Origin: Istiophorus platypterus
Taxonomy: Eukaryota > Chordata > Actinopteri > Istiophoriformes > Istiophoridae
Length of the DNA: 64,000 nucleotides
Assembly (NCBI GenBank): GCA_016859345.1
Contig: CM029123.1
Span: 4,983,501-5,047,500, forward strand
Direction of reading: 5' to 3'
Position numbers and translations under genes: made by a program. Under the pieces are notes generated by a model. It saw only the letters and a program-made list of their open reading frames with translations, had not been told where the DNA came from and did no database searches. Numbering within the stretch: the first letter of the stretch is position 1; every line of letters begins with the position of its first letter. This document shows positions 1 through 13,800 of the stretch, piece by piece.

Positions 1-3000
1 TGGGACTGATAAAGAATGTGGAATCTGAGCAGGAAAGCCCATCTCTGCAGGCACGGCATGAGCCACTGCTGAGGCAAGCCTAGATTTGTTCCCCTATGTC
101 TTAATGTAAATAAAATGCTTTGTTGGGTGGTAACTGAAATAAACACAAAGGTGCAACCCAGAGCAGATACAGCACCAAGAAATGTCGAAAATGAGATTTA
201 AATAGAACATAATGTAAGAACAATGCTTCCATGTATGTTTAATTTTTCTGCTTCTAAAAGGAGGGATAAAAAACATGACATGGAGAAGGGAAGAAAGGAG
301 AGGAAAATGTATGGAGTACCATATGCATCCTTACTTATTACACAAGCTATTTAATACAAAGCATTAAAGGGCCTTTAATTCCATAAAAATGTTCTGTTAG
401 CTTTTAGTCTGAAAGCCACTGAGGCTCAGTCTTGCCATTATTCCTTTAGCTTTAATGGCAGCAATTAAAAAATATAAGGTAAACTTTTAAACACCCTTTT
501 CTCCAGCACTGAAAACACTATGTGGCAAAATGGTAATAATATATTCATCCCTAGGTAAACATCCCTGCCATGTCCTTTATAAACAACGGCAGCGAACAAA
601 ATGAAAGTGATAATTTCTCTCCCTTTGAGAATTCTCTTCTTTAATTCTGACAGTAAACTAGTGGCTGTTACGGGGTGTTAAGTAGGATTTAAAACTTGTC
701 AGACAAGACATGTTTGAAATTGCTTTAAATAAGTGCACTGTGTTGCTGTCAACCACAGGCTTAGAGGAAAATATCCCTACAATTGAAGCACTCATCTGGG
801 CTCAGAGAGCTGTGCCCCAGCAACCGCGCCAAATTCCTCCTCCTGTATGTTGACTCCAAAGCCCTGTGAGCCAGCACCCCCTGCTGGACAGAACACACTG
901 CCGCAGAGCCATCACCACCTGCAGTCAGAGGTGCTCTTCTCATCTGCATGGTTAACTTTGAATTCTAACGTCACAATTTAAAAGCAGCAGGAAAATCAGG
1001 AAAGTTATCAGGTGTCAGATCGGTTAGAGCTGCGCTTGGGAAGTTTTCCTCGGCATTTATTTAGTTTCTGGTCTAATATGCATTTCATTGTTCAAAACTA
1101 CAGCCATGAGTCTTTACTGGAACTACCTTTGTCATAATGAACCAGCCTCAGCCCTCTCAAGTGCCACATCAGATGTAACTCCACATGAGCCTCCATTCAC
1201 CTGCAGTCCACATCCACCATCCTCACACCAACAATGTGTTTTGAAATGTCCATATAGTCATTGATGATGGCGCTATTGCGTTACAATACTACAGCATAAG
1301 TACTTGTTATTCTAACATAATATCGAAAGTCATTTACGAGTAGCCTTTCCTTTAACACACAGCTACTGAGATACATTTCCATTAAAAAAAAAAAAATCTC
1401 TTCTGTTCTGTAAATGTAGGATTAAAGAGAAAACTATTATCAGTATTTCCACAAAGAAGAATGACTTTGTTATTTTAATTTTTTAACCCCAGGAAGCGTT
1501 CAGATTCCACCTCGAGTCGGGTGCTTCCTGCAGTCTGAGAATAATTCAAAAAACATTGATTCTGTTAGCAAGAAAAACCAGGGTAAAAATAATTTTTAAA
1601 AAGGAAAAATATTACAATGCACCGACTTCAATCGCAGTGTGATAACTTCTCGGAGTCATCGCTGTGAGGACTTAATTGATGATAAGTCATCCTCACTGTG
1701 TGTGATTGTGATTAAGAGAGAGCATGAGAGTCCAATCTGTCACTAGAAAAGAATACTTTTGTTACATGTAATAAAAAGAAATTTAGCACAAAAGCTGATA
1801 TTATTTGGTCCATGTACTATATCTTATGTTAACAGCAATGAAGTACCTCATATATTAGAGAGTATTTTATAACGTTTCATCTAGTTTTCTATTTTTCTCT
1901 AAGAGGACAATCACCCATTTAAATTAATACAGTGAAAACACTTATTATATAAGATTTGTTGTTCCTTTAAAACAAGCACTTTTATAGAATGGCATTAATT
2001 TTACAGAATGACTGAGGTTTTGAAATTGAAATTCAGCTACCGATTAGTCATTTTTTAAAGAAAAACTCCAATAATTCTTGGATTCACGCTTCTCCAGTGT
2101 GAGAATTTTCTTTTTTTTTCTATTTTATGTGAATGTAAACTGAATGTCTTCGGGTTATTGACAGACATTTTCATTGTTTTCCAAAATTTAATAGACCAAA
2201 CCATTAACAGGTTATTTGAGAAAATAATTTACGGATAATAAAAATTATTGCTAGCTGCATTCCTATTTCAAACCGACCACTGAAAAGATACATTTCACCA
2301 GTTTATTTTCTATACACCATGAAACAATTACAGGCCAAAACAAGCTAGCTTTGCCAAAATGTGTCACACAAACCCAGCATACACACAAATGAAAAAGGGT
2401 TAAACAAGCTGTCGTCAAAAGCACCACACAACTTTTTGTATTAGTGCAACAACTTTGGCTGCTGGTTCTCATATTGCTGGTATTTTCCAGTGAAAAGAGC
2501 AGGGAAGGAAAGAGTGGGGTTGTGATTTGAGGGACTAAACCTCTGCAGCACCTTGTCCTATGATCTGGCACACTCTCCTGCCAAGACGAGTCTTTATCAT
2601 ACAAAGGGATTAGATTGCCCAGTGTAAGTGCCTTCAAGTTATTAGCACCTTCTTATACAAAGTATAACAGCAAACCCAAAGACATTGATTGCAGGGAACA
2701 GTTCAAATATGATTTCCTTATAGCTATTAATATGTATGCCTTAAATAGAAGCACACCGCTAAGCAGCTTATGATATTATGAAAAGAATGTTCCCTCAGGG
2801 GCATAATATGCCAGCAGTGACAGTAAGGAGAGATTCGTATTTACCCAGATTGGCTGTACTTACGTCAAGCATTCTCAGAGCTTGTGGGAGGGAAGATGGG
2901 GCAGTGGCAACAGCTCGGTTTCGATAAGCACTTACCGTGAATAAAAGACAAGCATGAAAGTGAGGTTTAGCCTCTTTAAAGATTCCCGACCAAATGTAGA

Positions 3001-4700
3001 GGCAGATAGGGCAGGTGCCTTTGGTTCCGGACGTGATTAGCCGTCTGTGCAGCACTGTTCCCACAGAAATGAGACATAGCAGAGACATTGTCCAAGCTTG
3101 TCCAGGTGGGGGACCTGTCATCCCAAACCAGAGCTTAGCAGTGCAGTGCTTGGAGCGAAAGATTAGGACCCAGGAATTCAGATTTTTCCTTTTTTTTTTT
3201 TTTTTTCAATGAATGCTTAATTCAGAACTGTTTTTTCTATTCCTACAGCTTTAGCCTCACATCTGCTTTCACTCTATTTTATTCTTTACCTTCATATTAT
3301 ATTGATCACTTCTACCTTGTTTCTCGCGTCTCTTCTATGCTTCTGTGTCATGCACACATTTTTAGGTACAAATGTTCTTGACAGACTCCACCACATGCAG
3401 CGCTGAAAATACGAGTCTATGCACTTTTTTCCTGCTTTGTTAAGGCATGCACATATTACAAATGAACACAGATCATCTACAGCTCAAAAGCTAAGATCAT
3501 CTACTGAAGAAAATGATCCTTTGAGGTTCATCAAGCACAGAGCCCATGAACACTGACACATCTAATTAAGGGGACCAGGGTTTTACTCTGAATATTTCAT
3601 TGATTTGCTTTGGATTAGTGCTTGCAGGACCTGTCTGCAAAATCCGAGGAATGGAAAAATGGGAAAAATTAGGGCAGGGAAATTTAATACAAAACAGTTT
3701 TCCGTTCTTTAGTATAGGTGGTCTTCAACAAGGCTCCTGGCTGCTACATGTAGCTGGTAAGTTGTCAGGCATGAAGGGCAGGTGGTTGGGCGGAAGTATT
3801 CATGAATGTGAACCAGGCCACTGCTATAATTGCTCAAATAAAATGAATTGTTATTTTTACTAGCACATTTAGATCATAACTGTTTTACTATGAATTCCTA
3901 AAATGCTTCTAAATATATAAAGAGTCAAAAGGGAATTATTGCCTTGAAAAATGGATTCCTCCGACACTACCCTTTTGTGGGGCTTTAAGGGTCAATGAGC
4001 CAGATTTACTGCCCCAGAGCTCAGAATATATCTGTGATGGATTGGTAGGATTATTGATCAATACCAGTGACTCAATGACTGCTTTGCCAGAACCGGAGAT
4101 TTCTGGCTTTCTAAACTGACTTTTCCAGCTCACACAGCTGGAAAAAAAGACAATTCATGTCTGGTATGATTTTCAACCTATTACACCGTATATTTAAAAA
4201 TATTACATCATGTGTACCATATTTGTATAAACTATGATACAGTATATTTACTTTATCAGTACACTTGGGTAAATTGGGTATCCTACTCATTTCTACTGGG
4301 AAGACATGACTTCAGTTTTTAGTCACAGTCGTTCATGAGGTTCAGAAAACATGATGATGTTGGCAGATGTACCACACATTTGTGTAGGAGGAGATAAGTT
4401 TAATCAGTATTGCTGTAGGTTTTGCAGTCACCAACTAATGTTGACAAAGGTCATTTTGCCTTTTAAAGTTGCAAAAGACAGATTTCAACATCTGTAGCAT
4501 CACATGGTATTAAGAGAATAACATGTAAAGGACAAAATGCCTGAGGTCCTGTGCACCATGTTATTAGCCTAAATGATAATTCCTGTGAAACAAAATATTT
4601 ATATTGAGTGGTAGAAGAAGTATTAGATCCTTAACTGGTAAAATTAGCAATACAACAGAATTGCTAATAAAAAGAAATACCACTAAGTGCAATCTGAATT
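1..4700. other. Intergenic spacer, no gene recognised
   Basis: AT-rich sequence with only short open frames that lack coding character, conserved motifs or flanking splice signals matching a gene. Visible landmarks are an A run at 1,384-1,396, a T run at about 3,188-3,206, a CTCF-like 14-mer at 874-887 and a small hairpin at 1,664-1,696. Distal enhancers could be present but cannot be told from sequence alone. Confidence 0.6.
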
Positions 4701-4734
4701 TTTGTAACATACTTAAAGAATCAAAAGCTAAATG

Positions 4735-4990
4735 ACACTGATTATTGAGTGTTGTATCGTACATGTAATGGAATGAAAAAGTTTGAGTACCCCTGGCCAA
4801 ATTTCTGTTACTGTGAATAGTTAGGTGATTAGAAAATGAACTGATTTCCAAAGGGCATAAAGTTAATTGTATTATCGTTGTTTTGCACAATTTTAAAGTA
4901 AATAGAAAGGAAAGGAGCACAATACAAAAGTTTGGGCAAAGCAAGAGATTTGAGCTCTCAGATACTTTTACCAAGGTCTCAGATATGAAT
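4735..4990 (-). mobile_element. Tc1-like element end, decayed
   Basis: Read on the minus strand, this stretch runs from a segment beginning near 'accttggtaaaagtatctga' through 'gcccaaacttttg' to 'ccaggggtactcaaactttt'. I recognise this order as the non-coding end of a dispersed teleost Tc1/mariner-type element, whose intact copies carry 'gggtgcccaaacttttgca' near the terminus. No transposase is left. A 136-codon open frame crossing it on the minus strand is incidental. The family call rests on recall of the repeat, not on a search. Confidence 0.5.
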
Positions 4991-5900
4991 TAGCTTCATA
5001 GAGCTATGGCTCGTTCACAGTCACAGTAAGGAAAGGCCAAGTGATGCAAATTATAAATACTCTGACTCCTCAAACCTTGTCCCAACAGTCATTGGCAATG
5101 GGCTCCTCTAAACAGCTGCCTAGCTCTCTTAAAATAAAGCCATGCCCACAGCGCAGGAGATGGTTATAAGAAGGTAGCAAACAGTTCTCAGGCAGCCGCT
5201 TCCTCAGTTCATAATGTGACTGAGGATTGGAAGTTCACAGGAACACTACAGGTCAAGATGAGCGTTTTGGAAACAGGTCTTGTAAACTGACAAAGTTAAA
5301 ATAAAACTTTTTGTCCAAAATGAGCGAAGGGATGTTTATAAAAATAATGCTGCAGAATTTCATTTAAAAAAAATCACCTCTCCAGCTGTGAAGCCAAGGG
5401 GTGGTTCATGGTCATCGATCATGGTCTTGTGTTGTGGCCAACACAGGGAACTTTTCATTGGTAGAGAGAAGAATGGATTCAATTAAATAACAGCAAATTC
5501 TGGGATCAAACATCCCAATGTCTGCCTTAACCATTTTTATCATTTTGAATTATTTTATTATTAAATTTTTTCACTGTTACAGCTGGTTGAGGTGGAGTTG
5601 ATTTTAACTCCTTTATACATTGCCAGTAACTTTATTTTGCAGAGATTGTAATCTTATAAAGACATTTTTTTCAACAACTGAGGTTTAGAAACCTTATTTT
5701 CTTAAACAAGTTTTCTTTTTAATCTGTCACTGTAGTAAGAATTATTCAACCTGTTTTAATTTAAATCAGCTTGTTTTTAAAGAAAAGTGTTTTAGAAATA
5801 AATGTTCATTTTGAAACAAGAAATAATACGAAAGATTACTGTTCTAGAAATATGAAAAATACAACTTTATTTCAGAAAATATTTTAAACAGGATTGTGAA
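4991..5900. other. Intergenic spacer
   Basis: No gene or recognised repeat. Strongly AT-rich between 5,520 and 5,890. It ends at the boundary of the Tc1-like copy that follows. Confidence 0.5.
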
Positions 5901-5904
5901 AAAT

Positions 5905-6735
5905 ACACTACTGCTGGATGTGTGATTTGGGTCATTGTCCCCCTGAAATACCCAAGATATTCACCTCAAACCTAGTTTTCTGACACTGTGTAACACATTT
6001 CACTCTAAAATACGTCGGTAATACTCTGATTTCATCATTTCTTTGATACATTCAGGGCCTCCAGGATCAATTGCAGCAAAGAACATCCACTATGTTTTAC
6101 TGTATGTAGTGTGTTCTCATCCTTATTGGTTTCAATTCATATGCTATAAACAAACTGATGCATTTCATTCTGTCCACAGAGCATTATCCCATCATCACTC
6201 TGGCTTGTCTGTGAAAGTTTTTGCAAACATCAGTCTTGTCTTTTTGGTACTTTTCTTTCAATAGTTGTCTCCTCCTTGGCCTTGGCCCATTGAGCCCTAC
6301 GTGGTTTAGTGTGTGGTCTTTGGTACAGGCTGAAACCACCACTCCAGGTTGATCCAGTTCAGCCTGAAGCTCTGTAACTGTCTTGCATTGTTTTTTTCCA
6401 CACTCCGCATCAACCTTGATGACGTCGTCTTCTCTCATTGAGTTTCTTCGCAGCTCCAGGTCCTGGAAATGTCTCAACAGTTTTATGACTGTGAAACTTG
6501 TTACAACTATGAACTGTTGAAACAGGGATTTCAAGATCTTTGGTGATTACCTGGTAGCTTTCAGAACTGTTGTGATTTTTGATAATAGCACTTCTGATGC
6601 TCAATCATCATTGATTGCTCAATCAACCATCATTCATGGGTTAATTCAGGTCAAGAGTACATTGAAAATGAAGTACAAATAATTTGAGGAACTAATTTAA
6701 ATTCTTTAAAAGGGGGGCAATAATTGTGTCAAGCC
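5905..6735 (-). mobile_element. Tc1-like transposon with broken transposase (copy A)
   Basis: On the minus strand, one terminal repeat is seen as 'cacaattattgcccccc' (about 6,713-6,730). It is followed by a helix-turn-helix region (6,604-6,410; 'SYQVITKDLEIPVSTVH'), then in another frame a second DNA-binding part ('ELDQPGVVVSACT', 'PRPRRRQLL'). Downstream, fragments resemble the DDE core: 'AIDPGGPECIKEMM', 'EYYRRIL', and an 'NDPK' motif near 5,930. At least two frameshifts and several stops break the frame, and the far end is missing. It is a dead Tc1/mariner-superfamily element, very similar to copy B at 56,190-56,866, which lies in the opposite orientation. Confidence 0.85.
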
Positions 6736-7466
6736 TATATTTTATTTCTCTACTTTACTTTATTTCACTATATGAAGGCATTTGATGTTGTTATACAGTA
6801 TCTTTGGAGATTCTATCAAATATTCTGATTATACAGAATTGCAGCGCACAGGATAAAGAGGTTTTTGTGTATTGGATCCTGCATCTAATATGTTTGGAAA
6901 GAAAAATCAAAATCTTCAGAGTAACTAGTAACTATAACTATCTGTTTGAATGTGATTAAGTAAGTTACTTTCTACCACTGTTTATGAGAGAAGATGTCCT
7001 GAATACACGCTCACCAGTTAATATCATGAGAATGGTTCTGACATGAGGCAGACACTAGATCCAGGTCCCCTCTATGGGCAGACTTTTGCAGATGGGGCCT
7101 CGCTGAGTATCTGGCATCTTCGGTGAGAGGTGCAACTACCTAAAGGTAAAATCTTTAGATTTATTCATGTGGGATAGAATACTCATTATGGCTGTTATTT
7201 TTATAAAAGTTTTAAACCATATCTTTAAAATAGAATGAGAATTTTTTTTTTTTGGATGAATGAATATGTGTATTCTGATGCTGATCATTTGATCATTTGA
7301 GTCAACACACATTTCAACATAGCATCCATGAAATGTGTTTTAATTAATATATGATGTGTAGAAAATACTTTGTAAGATATCCTATATTTTACACATGTTG
7401 AAGATGTTATTTTGTTTGTTTAAATATAGAATTTTTAAAGACAAACATAGGTAAATATAAATCTAG
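6736..7466. other. Intergenic spacer
   Basis: AT-rich. No convincing coding potential or recognised element. Confidence 0.5.
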
Positions 7467-7826
7467 TAGGACTGCGACAATCAATTATTTTCATTATCGA
7501 TTAATCTGCTGGTTATATTCTCATTTTATAAATTAATGTATTTAAGTATATGAAACATCAAAAAAAAACAACAAAACACAATCATAACTTCCCAGCTGTC
7601 CTGAAATTGGTTGTTATATCCAATTGAAAATGCAAACACAGAAAATATTTCATTTATGACAAAACCAAGCAGCAAATCCTCATATTTGAGAAGCTGGAAC
7701 CAGCAAATATTGGGCATTTTGAAAAAGAATCAAAATGGTTAATAAATTTCCAAAATATTATCTTAACTATTGATTAATTTTATTTAGCTTGACTAATTGA
7801 TAATTCAACCAGTTGTTGCACCAATA
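7467..7826 (+). repeat. Teleost dispersed repeat, CGATTAATCG type (copy 1)
   Basis: It starts 'ggactgcgacaatcaatta' and continues 'ttttcattatcgattaatct'. It carries the internal block 'gcagcaaatcctcatatttg' followed by 'agaagctggaaccagcaaat', and ends in ATTAATT/ACTAATTGAT-rich sequence. The same block recurs at about 50,497-50,530, and another part of the family at 47,150-47,305. Non-coding; the AT-rich palindromic ends suggest a MITE-like DNA element. Copies are strongly diverged, so the insertions are old. Confidence 0.7.
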
Positions 7827-10800
7827 AAACCAATGTCATGTTTATCCTTTCAGATTAATAATCAGTATTAGCTATATATAAGAAGTCATTGGGTTAAATT
7901 GTACATCTGCAAAGTGCTCTACATGCTCCGTTGAGCTCCAGCAAAAGGACAAAAGCTAAGACCAAATAAGTGGAAAAACAGTACCAAAACAGCAATACAC
8001 AGCTGTGTCTAGTTTCAGGTGTGTTTGCGATCACTTTGTGGGACAACAGTTAAGGGGGATTTCAAAATTAACTCTCTCCAAATTTCTCTCTCTCCATATT
8101 TTATAAATTGGTTATAAAATTACCATTTTTCACAGCGAGTTCTAAGGTAAAAGCATGTACAATTACATTCTGTGTGTTTTGTCTATTGCCCCAAGCTTTC
8201 TGGCAAAAATTTCACACTGTGGTGAACGGCAAAATGTTTGGTTTCCTTCTATTGCTGAAGCAGCTGAAGACTAAACCGAAGGCATTGGTGAAAATGGAAA
8301 CACGCAGGACATTGAGCAGCTGCAGCTGTAACGTTAGGAGCACATAACTGCTGAGGGTGTATCAACAAGGCAGAAGACAGTATTGTGTGATCTCAGTGAA
8401 GTGAGTCATCAGCTGTTAACTCAGTTACTATGCATACAGCACAAAACACAGAGAGAATGAAACGGGTTTCGGTGTCATAAAGGTCGTTCAGCTGCCACTG
8501 ACTGGACGTTTAACAAGCAGAGCTTGAACCCACACAATATATCTGACCCGGCTGGTAGTGAACGAAAATCTCACCCAACTGCTGAGAGTTGGCTCTGCTA
8601 TTGGGTGGAATGTTGCTGCTAGCAGGTTAGATCAAAACAACATTTTAAGCAAGACAGTTTCACTTTTCCTGAACAAAACTGTGACAGTTGATGTGATGTG
8701 CTAAAACAGAGTAACACAAGTAGAGAAGAGTCAAAAAGTCAGCAAACTGACTCTGAAATGTCAGTTATAGAGCAATATCGCTCTAAAGTAGCAAACATTA
8801 GGCACCATAAGCTACAGGCTCTACCCGACCAAGTAAGGCTGTAGCAGCAAGAACCCTGAGTAAACTGATAGCAGCAAGGGTCGATATTATTGCTTATGAA
8901 TTCAGCTGGTCCTTCATGAGAGGCAGAACGTGTTATTTCTTGTTTAAAAGTGAACCTCAGCATGATAACAAGACGAAAACCTGCAGCCGTTTAATCAGCA
9001 TCGTGTCATGGTAATCGAGTGGTTGTTGCTTGGTTGGTGAACAGCATTAGCTTGTAGCTGACTTTTTTTAATTGGATTAAAATATCTTATTATTGCAACC
9101 ATGTATTCATGAATTCATATGCCCGAGCAAGTACAAAATCATCATCAGAGGGTCCATAAATACTATGGTTTTCTTGTCCACTAGTTTTACTAGAATTTTG
9201 CGAAACCAAGGTACAGTGGCTCTGTTAGCACTGTCACTCAGGGCTTAATATCTCTGCTTTTCTAACCAGCTGCTAAGTGCTGGTGACCAACAGCAACCGC
9301 TGCAAACGTTCAGGCTCATGTGCATGCACATAACCAATCACATCTGTCACAGTTACAATATTCTCTGGGGTCAGATAGAGCCATATTGATATTTTTCTTG
9401 TGGCCTATTTCTAGCGAGCATGTCAGAAATTATACAAATTTTCACATCATAAATGTATTCTGTGGCAGAATAAGAGCAGTCATACTTCTTAAATTTTTCA
9501 TCTCAGATATCAAAATAAATTACACAGTGGTTGCTAGTTGCATTATAAGGTGTAGCTCTATACAGAAAATGTTATAGCAGGCAGAGGCAGCCACAGTGTG
9601 ACCCTAAATGTCCTGTTAACAATCCACACAATCACAGTTTTGCGAAGTAGCCCTTCCTAGGTCAATTCTCACTTTTGTAAAAATATGGTAATATGTGTAT
9701 TGATACTGGACTAAGCACCTCCTCAACAAGCCCTAACAATGATCTCACCCTGACCTTAATGTTTATCAACTCAATTATCCTTCTATCTCCACATTTGGAC
9801 CGTAGAGTTGGAATACTTATTTGTCCTGTGTAAAAGATGAAAGCAGGTGAAAAGTGTGGCGAGGAAAAAAATGGGGGATAGGGAGGGAGTCAAAGAGTTT
9901 CATTTATGAGAGGAGGGAGGTATTATGAGCACATTTATCTAAAATTGGAAAATAATGAAGAAAGATTAAAGCCCTCCCCAGTATTTTAGGTGTTCCAAAT
10001 GGACAACCAGTCCTGTAGTTGACAATGGACCACAGAGAGTTCCAGACACTATTATGTGCCACAAATGAGAGAGTGACAATGTGAAAGCCTCTTTGCAAGA
10101 TAGAGGGAAAGAAACTTGAATCAGGTCTACTTGTGCACATCCCCTTTCATACATTCTTGTGTTGTGGTGACAAGACAAGTAATAAGTGCCCACTGTCTTA
10201 AATGAAGTAAAAAAAAGTGTAAAGAAGCTTTCACATCACCCATCTTTGCTGTGATTATACTCCACCCTTTCAAGTGCTGAAACTCCAACAAAGCTATTCA
10301 TGCTGAACCCTTATTCCTCTGTTCCCCTGCAATATGTGCAGCCGAACACAAACATGCATGTGGACCTGCTCATCCAGTTGTGCCGCCTCTGATTTACCTC
10401 TAAAAACTGGAAAAATATGCTTCATTAGTACAGTTTTTCATCGCACTTCCTTGAATGAATCAGCTCGTGTGAACTGTGGGTGCAGTTTCGGGCTGCACAT
10501 GACAGGTTGAGCATTTTGTTCAGTGAAGGTAGATGAGAACTATAGCCCCCATCACCTCCACCTAAGCTGAGAAAATACAGACAACCAGGTCACGGAAATT
10601 CTGTCACAAGTTATTGGGCACCTAAGAGTGTGGGAAATCCTATGGTGCAATATTATTCTCTGTAAATCTCAAACTGTGAATAACACAAGCCAAGCAATTT
10701 AAGCAGGAAGGTCATAGCAAAGTAAGGCAGGGAAATTGCCAGGAAAAAAATTCAGGCTTTCTGAGAGAGTGAAATAGATGAGAGATGAAGGGAGATGAAA

Positions 10801-13800
10801 AGTTGACGGGCTACCCAGGCAGGTCTACAAAAAGTAATGAATATCCCTTGGTGTGGAGCGATTTTGAGGAACTGTCATTCTGAATGAAGTGAGATAAAAA
10901 TTATATTTCGCCCAGATAAAAAAAGCCAACCAATACAAAAGCAGAAAGGACATATGTCTGCCTGATGCTGCCCTTAATCCAAGACAAGGCCTGACAGCCT
11001 GCACCATCAAATGTCAGAGCGACTGAGGCATCAAAACAGTATGATTATACAACGCATATGGCCAAAATACAAACAGCAGAGCATTCACCAGAAATAAACA
11101 CAAAAGTAGAGTGTATGGATGTGAAGTAGAGTCTAAATTAAATCTAATCTCAAGCAACTTTCAATTAACTTCCTGCCACTTTCTTTTAAAATAGATATTT
11201 AGATGAGTAGAAGTGGAGTTGAATGTACGTCGTTAATCCAGCATGCGATTTATTTTTATTCTGTATGCAGGGAGAAGGTTTAAAAAGCATTCACTTTCAT
11301 ATAACACTGTAAAAGAACAAAGGCACATATCTGAGTCTAAATGTACATGTGAAGTTACATCCTGCGTCTCAGATGTCTCCGAGTGGACCACATGGATATC
11401 AGCTCTGAAATTTGCATCGCCCCGGTAACCAGTCAGACATTGGGCCTATCTATGAATTCAGACAAACTTTTTTCTCCTCCCCTCTCTCCCTTTTATCAAT
11501 CCACTTTCCTTTGTGAGAGCAAAATGAACTGAGCAGCCATAGATTTTTGCCTTGTGTTGTAGAAAATAACGTGTCCTTCGCAAAAAGAATACAGTCATGC
11601 TTCTCATTCCAAAGTCTTAATGCTTTTTCCTTGAATAAATCATCCACATCTATTGAATCCCTTTCATTTCACAACACAAGCCCACCATTCAGAGTGAAAA
11701 GAAAAGAGTCTGAATTACTTCAAGCTGGAGAGTTACCTTGCATAGAGAGGAATTAAGGACCATTTGCCAATATTGTGGATCAACTATGCTGAGAATAAAA
11801 GCAGCATTCTTGTGTTACCTGGCTGGGGAATATAGCCACAATGGACTTCAAACAAGGACCAGCGCACAATCCACGGATTGATTTTTACTTGAGGGACCTT
11901 GGACTTTTCACAACAAACATTTTCCAGCAAAGACAAGCATAAAAGGAAACGTTTGAATAGTCGTTGTATTACCCTCTTGGCCTTTGTCAGGAAGAATGTG
12001 GGCTGTTCATTGTATGTCAATGGATGACCTCAATCTCATAATTTATCATTGCGGTACTGGAAAGTAAAAAGCTGCCTTTGGAAACTGTTGTTTTGTATTG
12101 TTCACAAGCTATTTGGTGTGGTTTATAACTCATGAAGTTTTCTTGCATATTTGTATACTTTGTACTTTCAGATGCCCTTGTCTGTTGTACAATGTGTTAA
12201 TAATACAGAATAACCCCCCCCCCCCCCAAAAAAAAAGCCCCAATGATGAGCATGAAATAAATAAAACCACAAACTCACTGCAGAGTTTGAGGGAAAATTC
12301 TACTCCAACTGTTTTTTCTATCCTTCCCAGCCACACAGAAGATGTCATAAAAGTTTCATTTTCTGATTTTAAAATAAGTGTTCCGAGAATGAGCCAAAGC
12401 GAATATGCAGGACTGATGTTTGTGCGTTTCATTGTCAGTACTGTAAGCCAGCTGACTATCCCCGCTGCTCTTAAAGGTGCCCACACTCTCACCTGAGTGA
12501 CACTCACTTGAGCTCTGCTCCAGTCTCTAGCCCCTCTAACAGCAAGATAAGACTCTTATCACCTCCAAGAGTGAAGATTTGGCCTCAATCCAAGAGAACC
12601 AACGGAGCAGGAAAACCACTGTCTAGACACTTAAGGTGAACTAAAAGCAACAATGCTCTGTTTGACAGGAAATACTAAAGGGCTGTCGCTGAGGCACGGC
12701 ACGCCAAGGAGGCTGTAGTTCAGACATTGTCATTGTGCAAAAAAGCGCCTCACCAAATCCCCTTTCCTGCAGTCATTTTCCAACCCACGAATGGGAACTC
12801 CACAGGGTATCTGTAATGCTAAAGGTCCATCCCTGTGACTTTGTATGTTTAGCCCAGATTTAGTACAAATTACACTACCGTGGTTTAGAAATTTACCGTT
12901 CAACCATCCATTATTTTCTATACATTTCTGTACATTATAAAAATTCTATTAGCATACTATTGAAACTTGTTTGGTTTACACTATCAGTCAAAATGAGTGT
13001 GCAATTAGTTCTGAAATATTTCTTCATTAACATTGAGTTACATTAATTTCTGGAGGTAATACACTGCAAACTTATTCAACTGAACTTTAATTACACACAA
13101 GAATATTTTAACATTACCATAAATCAAAGCTTGCTTGATGTTCACTTTGATACATTACACAACTCAAACAAGTTTCAGTAGTCTAATAACACATTTTCAT
13201 ATGGTGAAGACATGAAGGGAAACAGATTTCTGCCAGGAGTGGTATAAAAATTATATGGAAAAATTTTGAAATGCAAAACTCTCCCCTTAAAATTTTTTTT
13301 GGCAAAACGTTTTAGTTTGTGATTAAGGAGTTAACACTACAGGAAAATTGTCACACCAGTAACTTGCCAGTCAATTTAACACTTTTATTCATGGCACTAG
13401 ACAGTTGAATCTACAGAGCTAGAATAAACAAAGCAACAATTTTATATTGTTAAAAAAAAAGAGAAAAGTTTCAGATATATAGATAAATACATTCAAGCCA
13501 ATGCCTTTCATCTTAATATGATAAAAAAAAAAAAAAACTGTTTTGAATATGAGCTAGAGATTCAACAACAAACAGTAATGTGCCCCTGCTGTCTCGTCTG
13601 TAGATTGGTTTGTTGTGGCAAGGTTTGTCTTAAAAACAAGGCTGAGCAATGAGAGATAGCAGCAGCTGCAGGCTTGAGCATGCAGGAACATGAAACTATT
13701 CGTGTTATCTAACACCTCTTTAGGTAGAAACTCACCTGAAGGTTTGTTTTTTTTCCTGTTGACTCTTTGTTTTGGTGGCAAAACACAACTTATACTCACA

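Noticed and set aside
2263..3121. Two minus-strand open frames of 124 and 108 codons
   Set aside because: No recognisable domain, cysteine-rich by chance, no matching splice context, and overlapped by an open frame on the other strand.
4564..4974. 136-codon minus-strand open frame
   Set aside because: Much of it is translated from the non-coding end of a Tc1-like repeat.
12098..12507. Overlapping open frames of 132 (plus) and 125 (minus) codons
   Set aside because: They cover each other on opposite strands across a C14/A10 homopolymer, have no domain, and neither shows coding-like composition.
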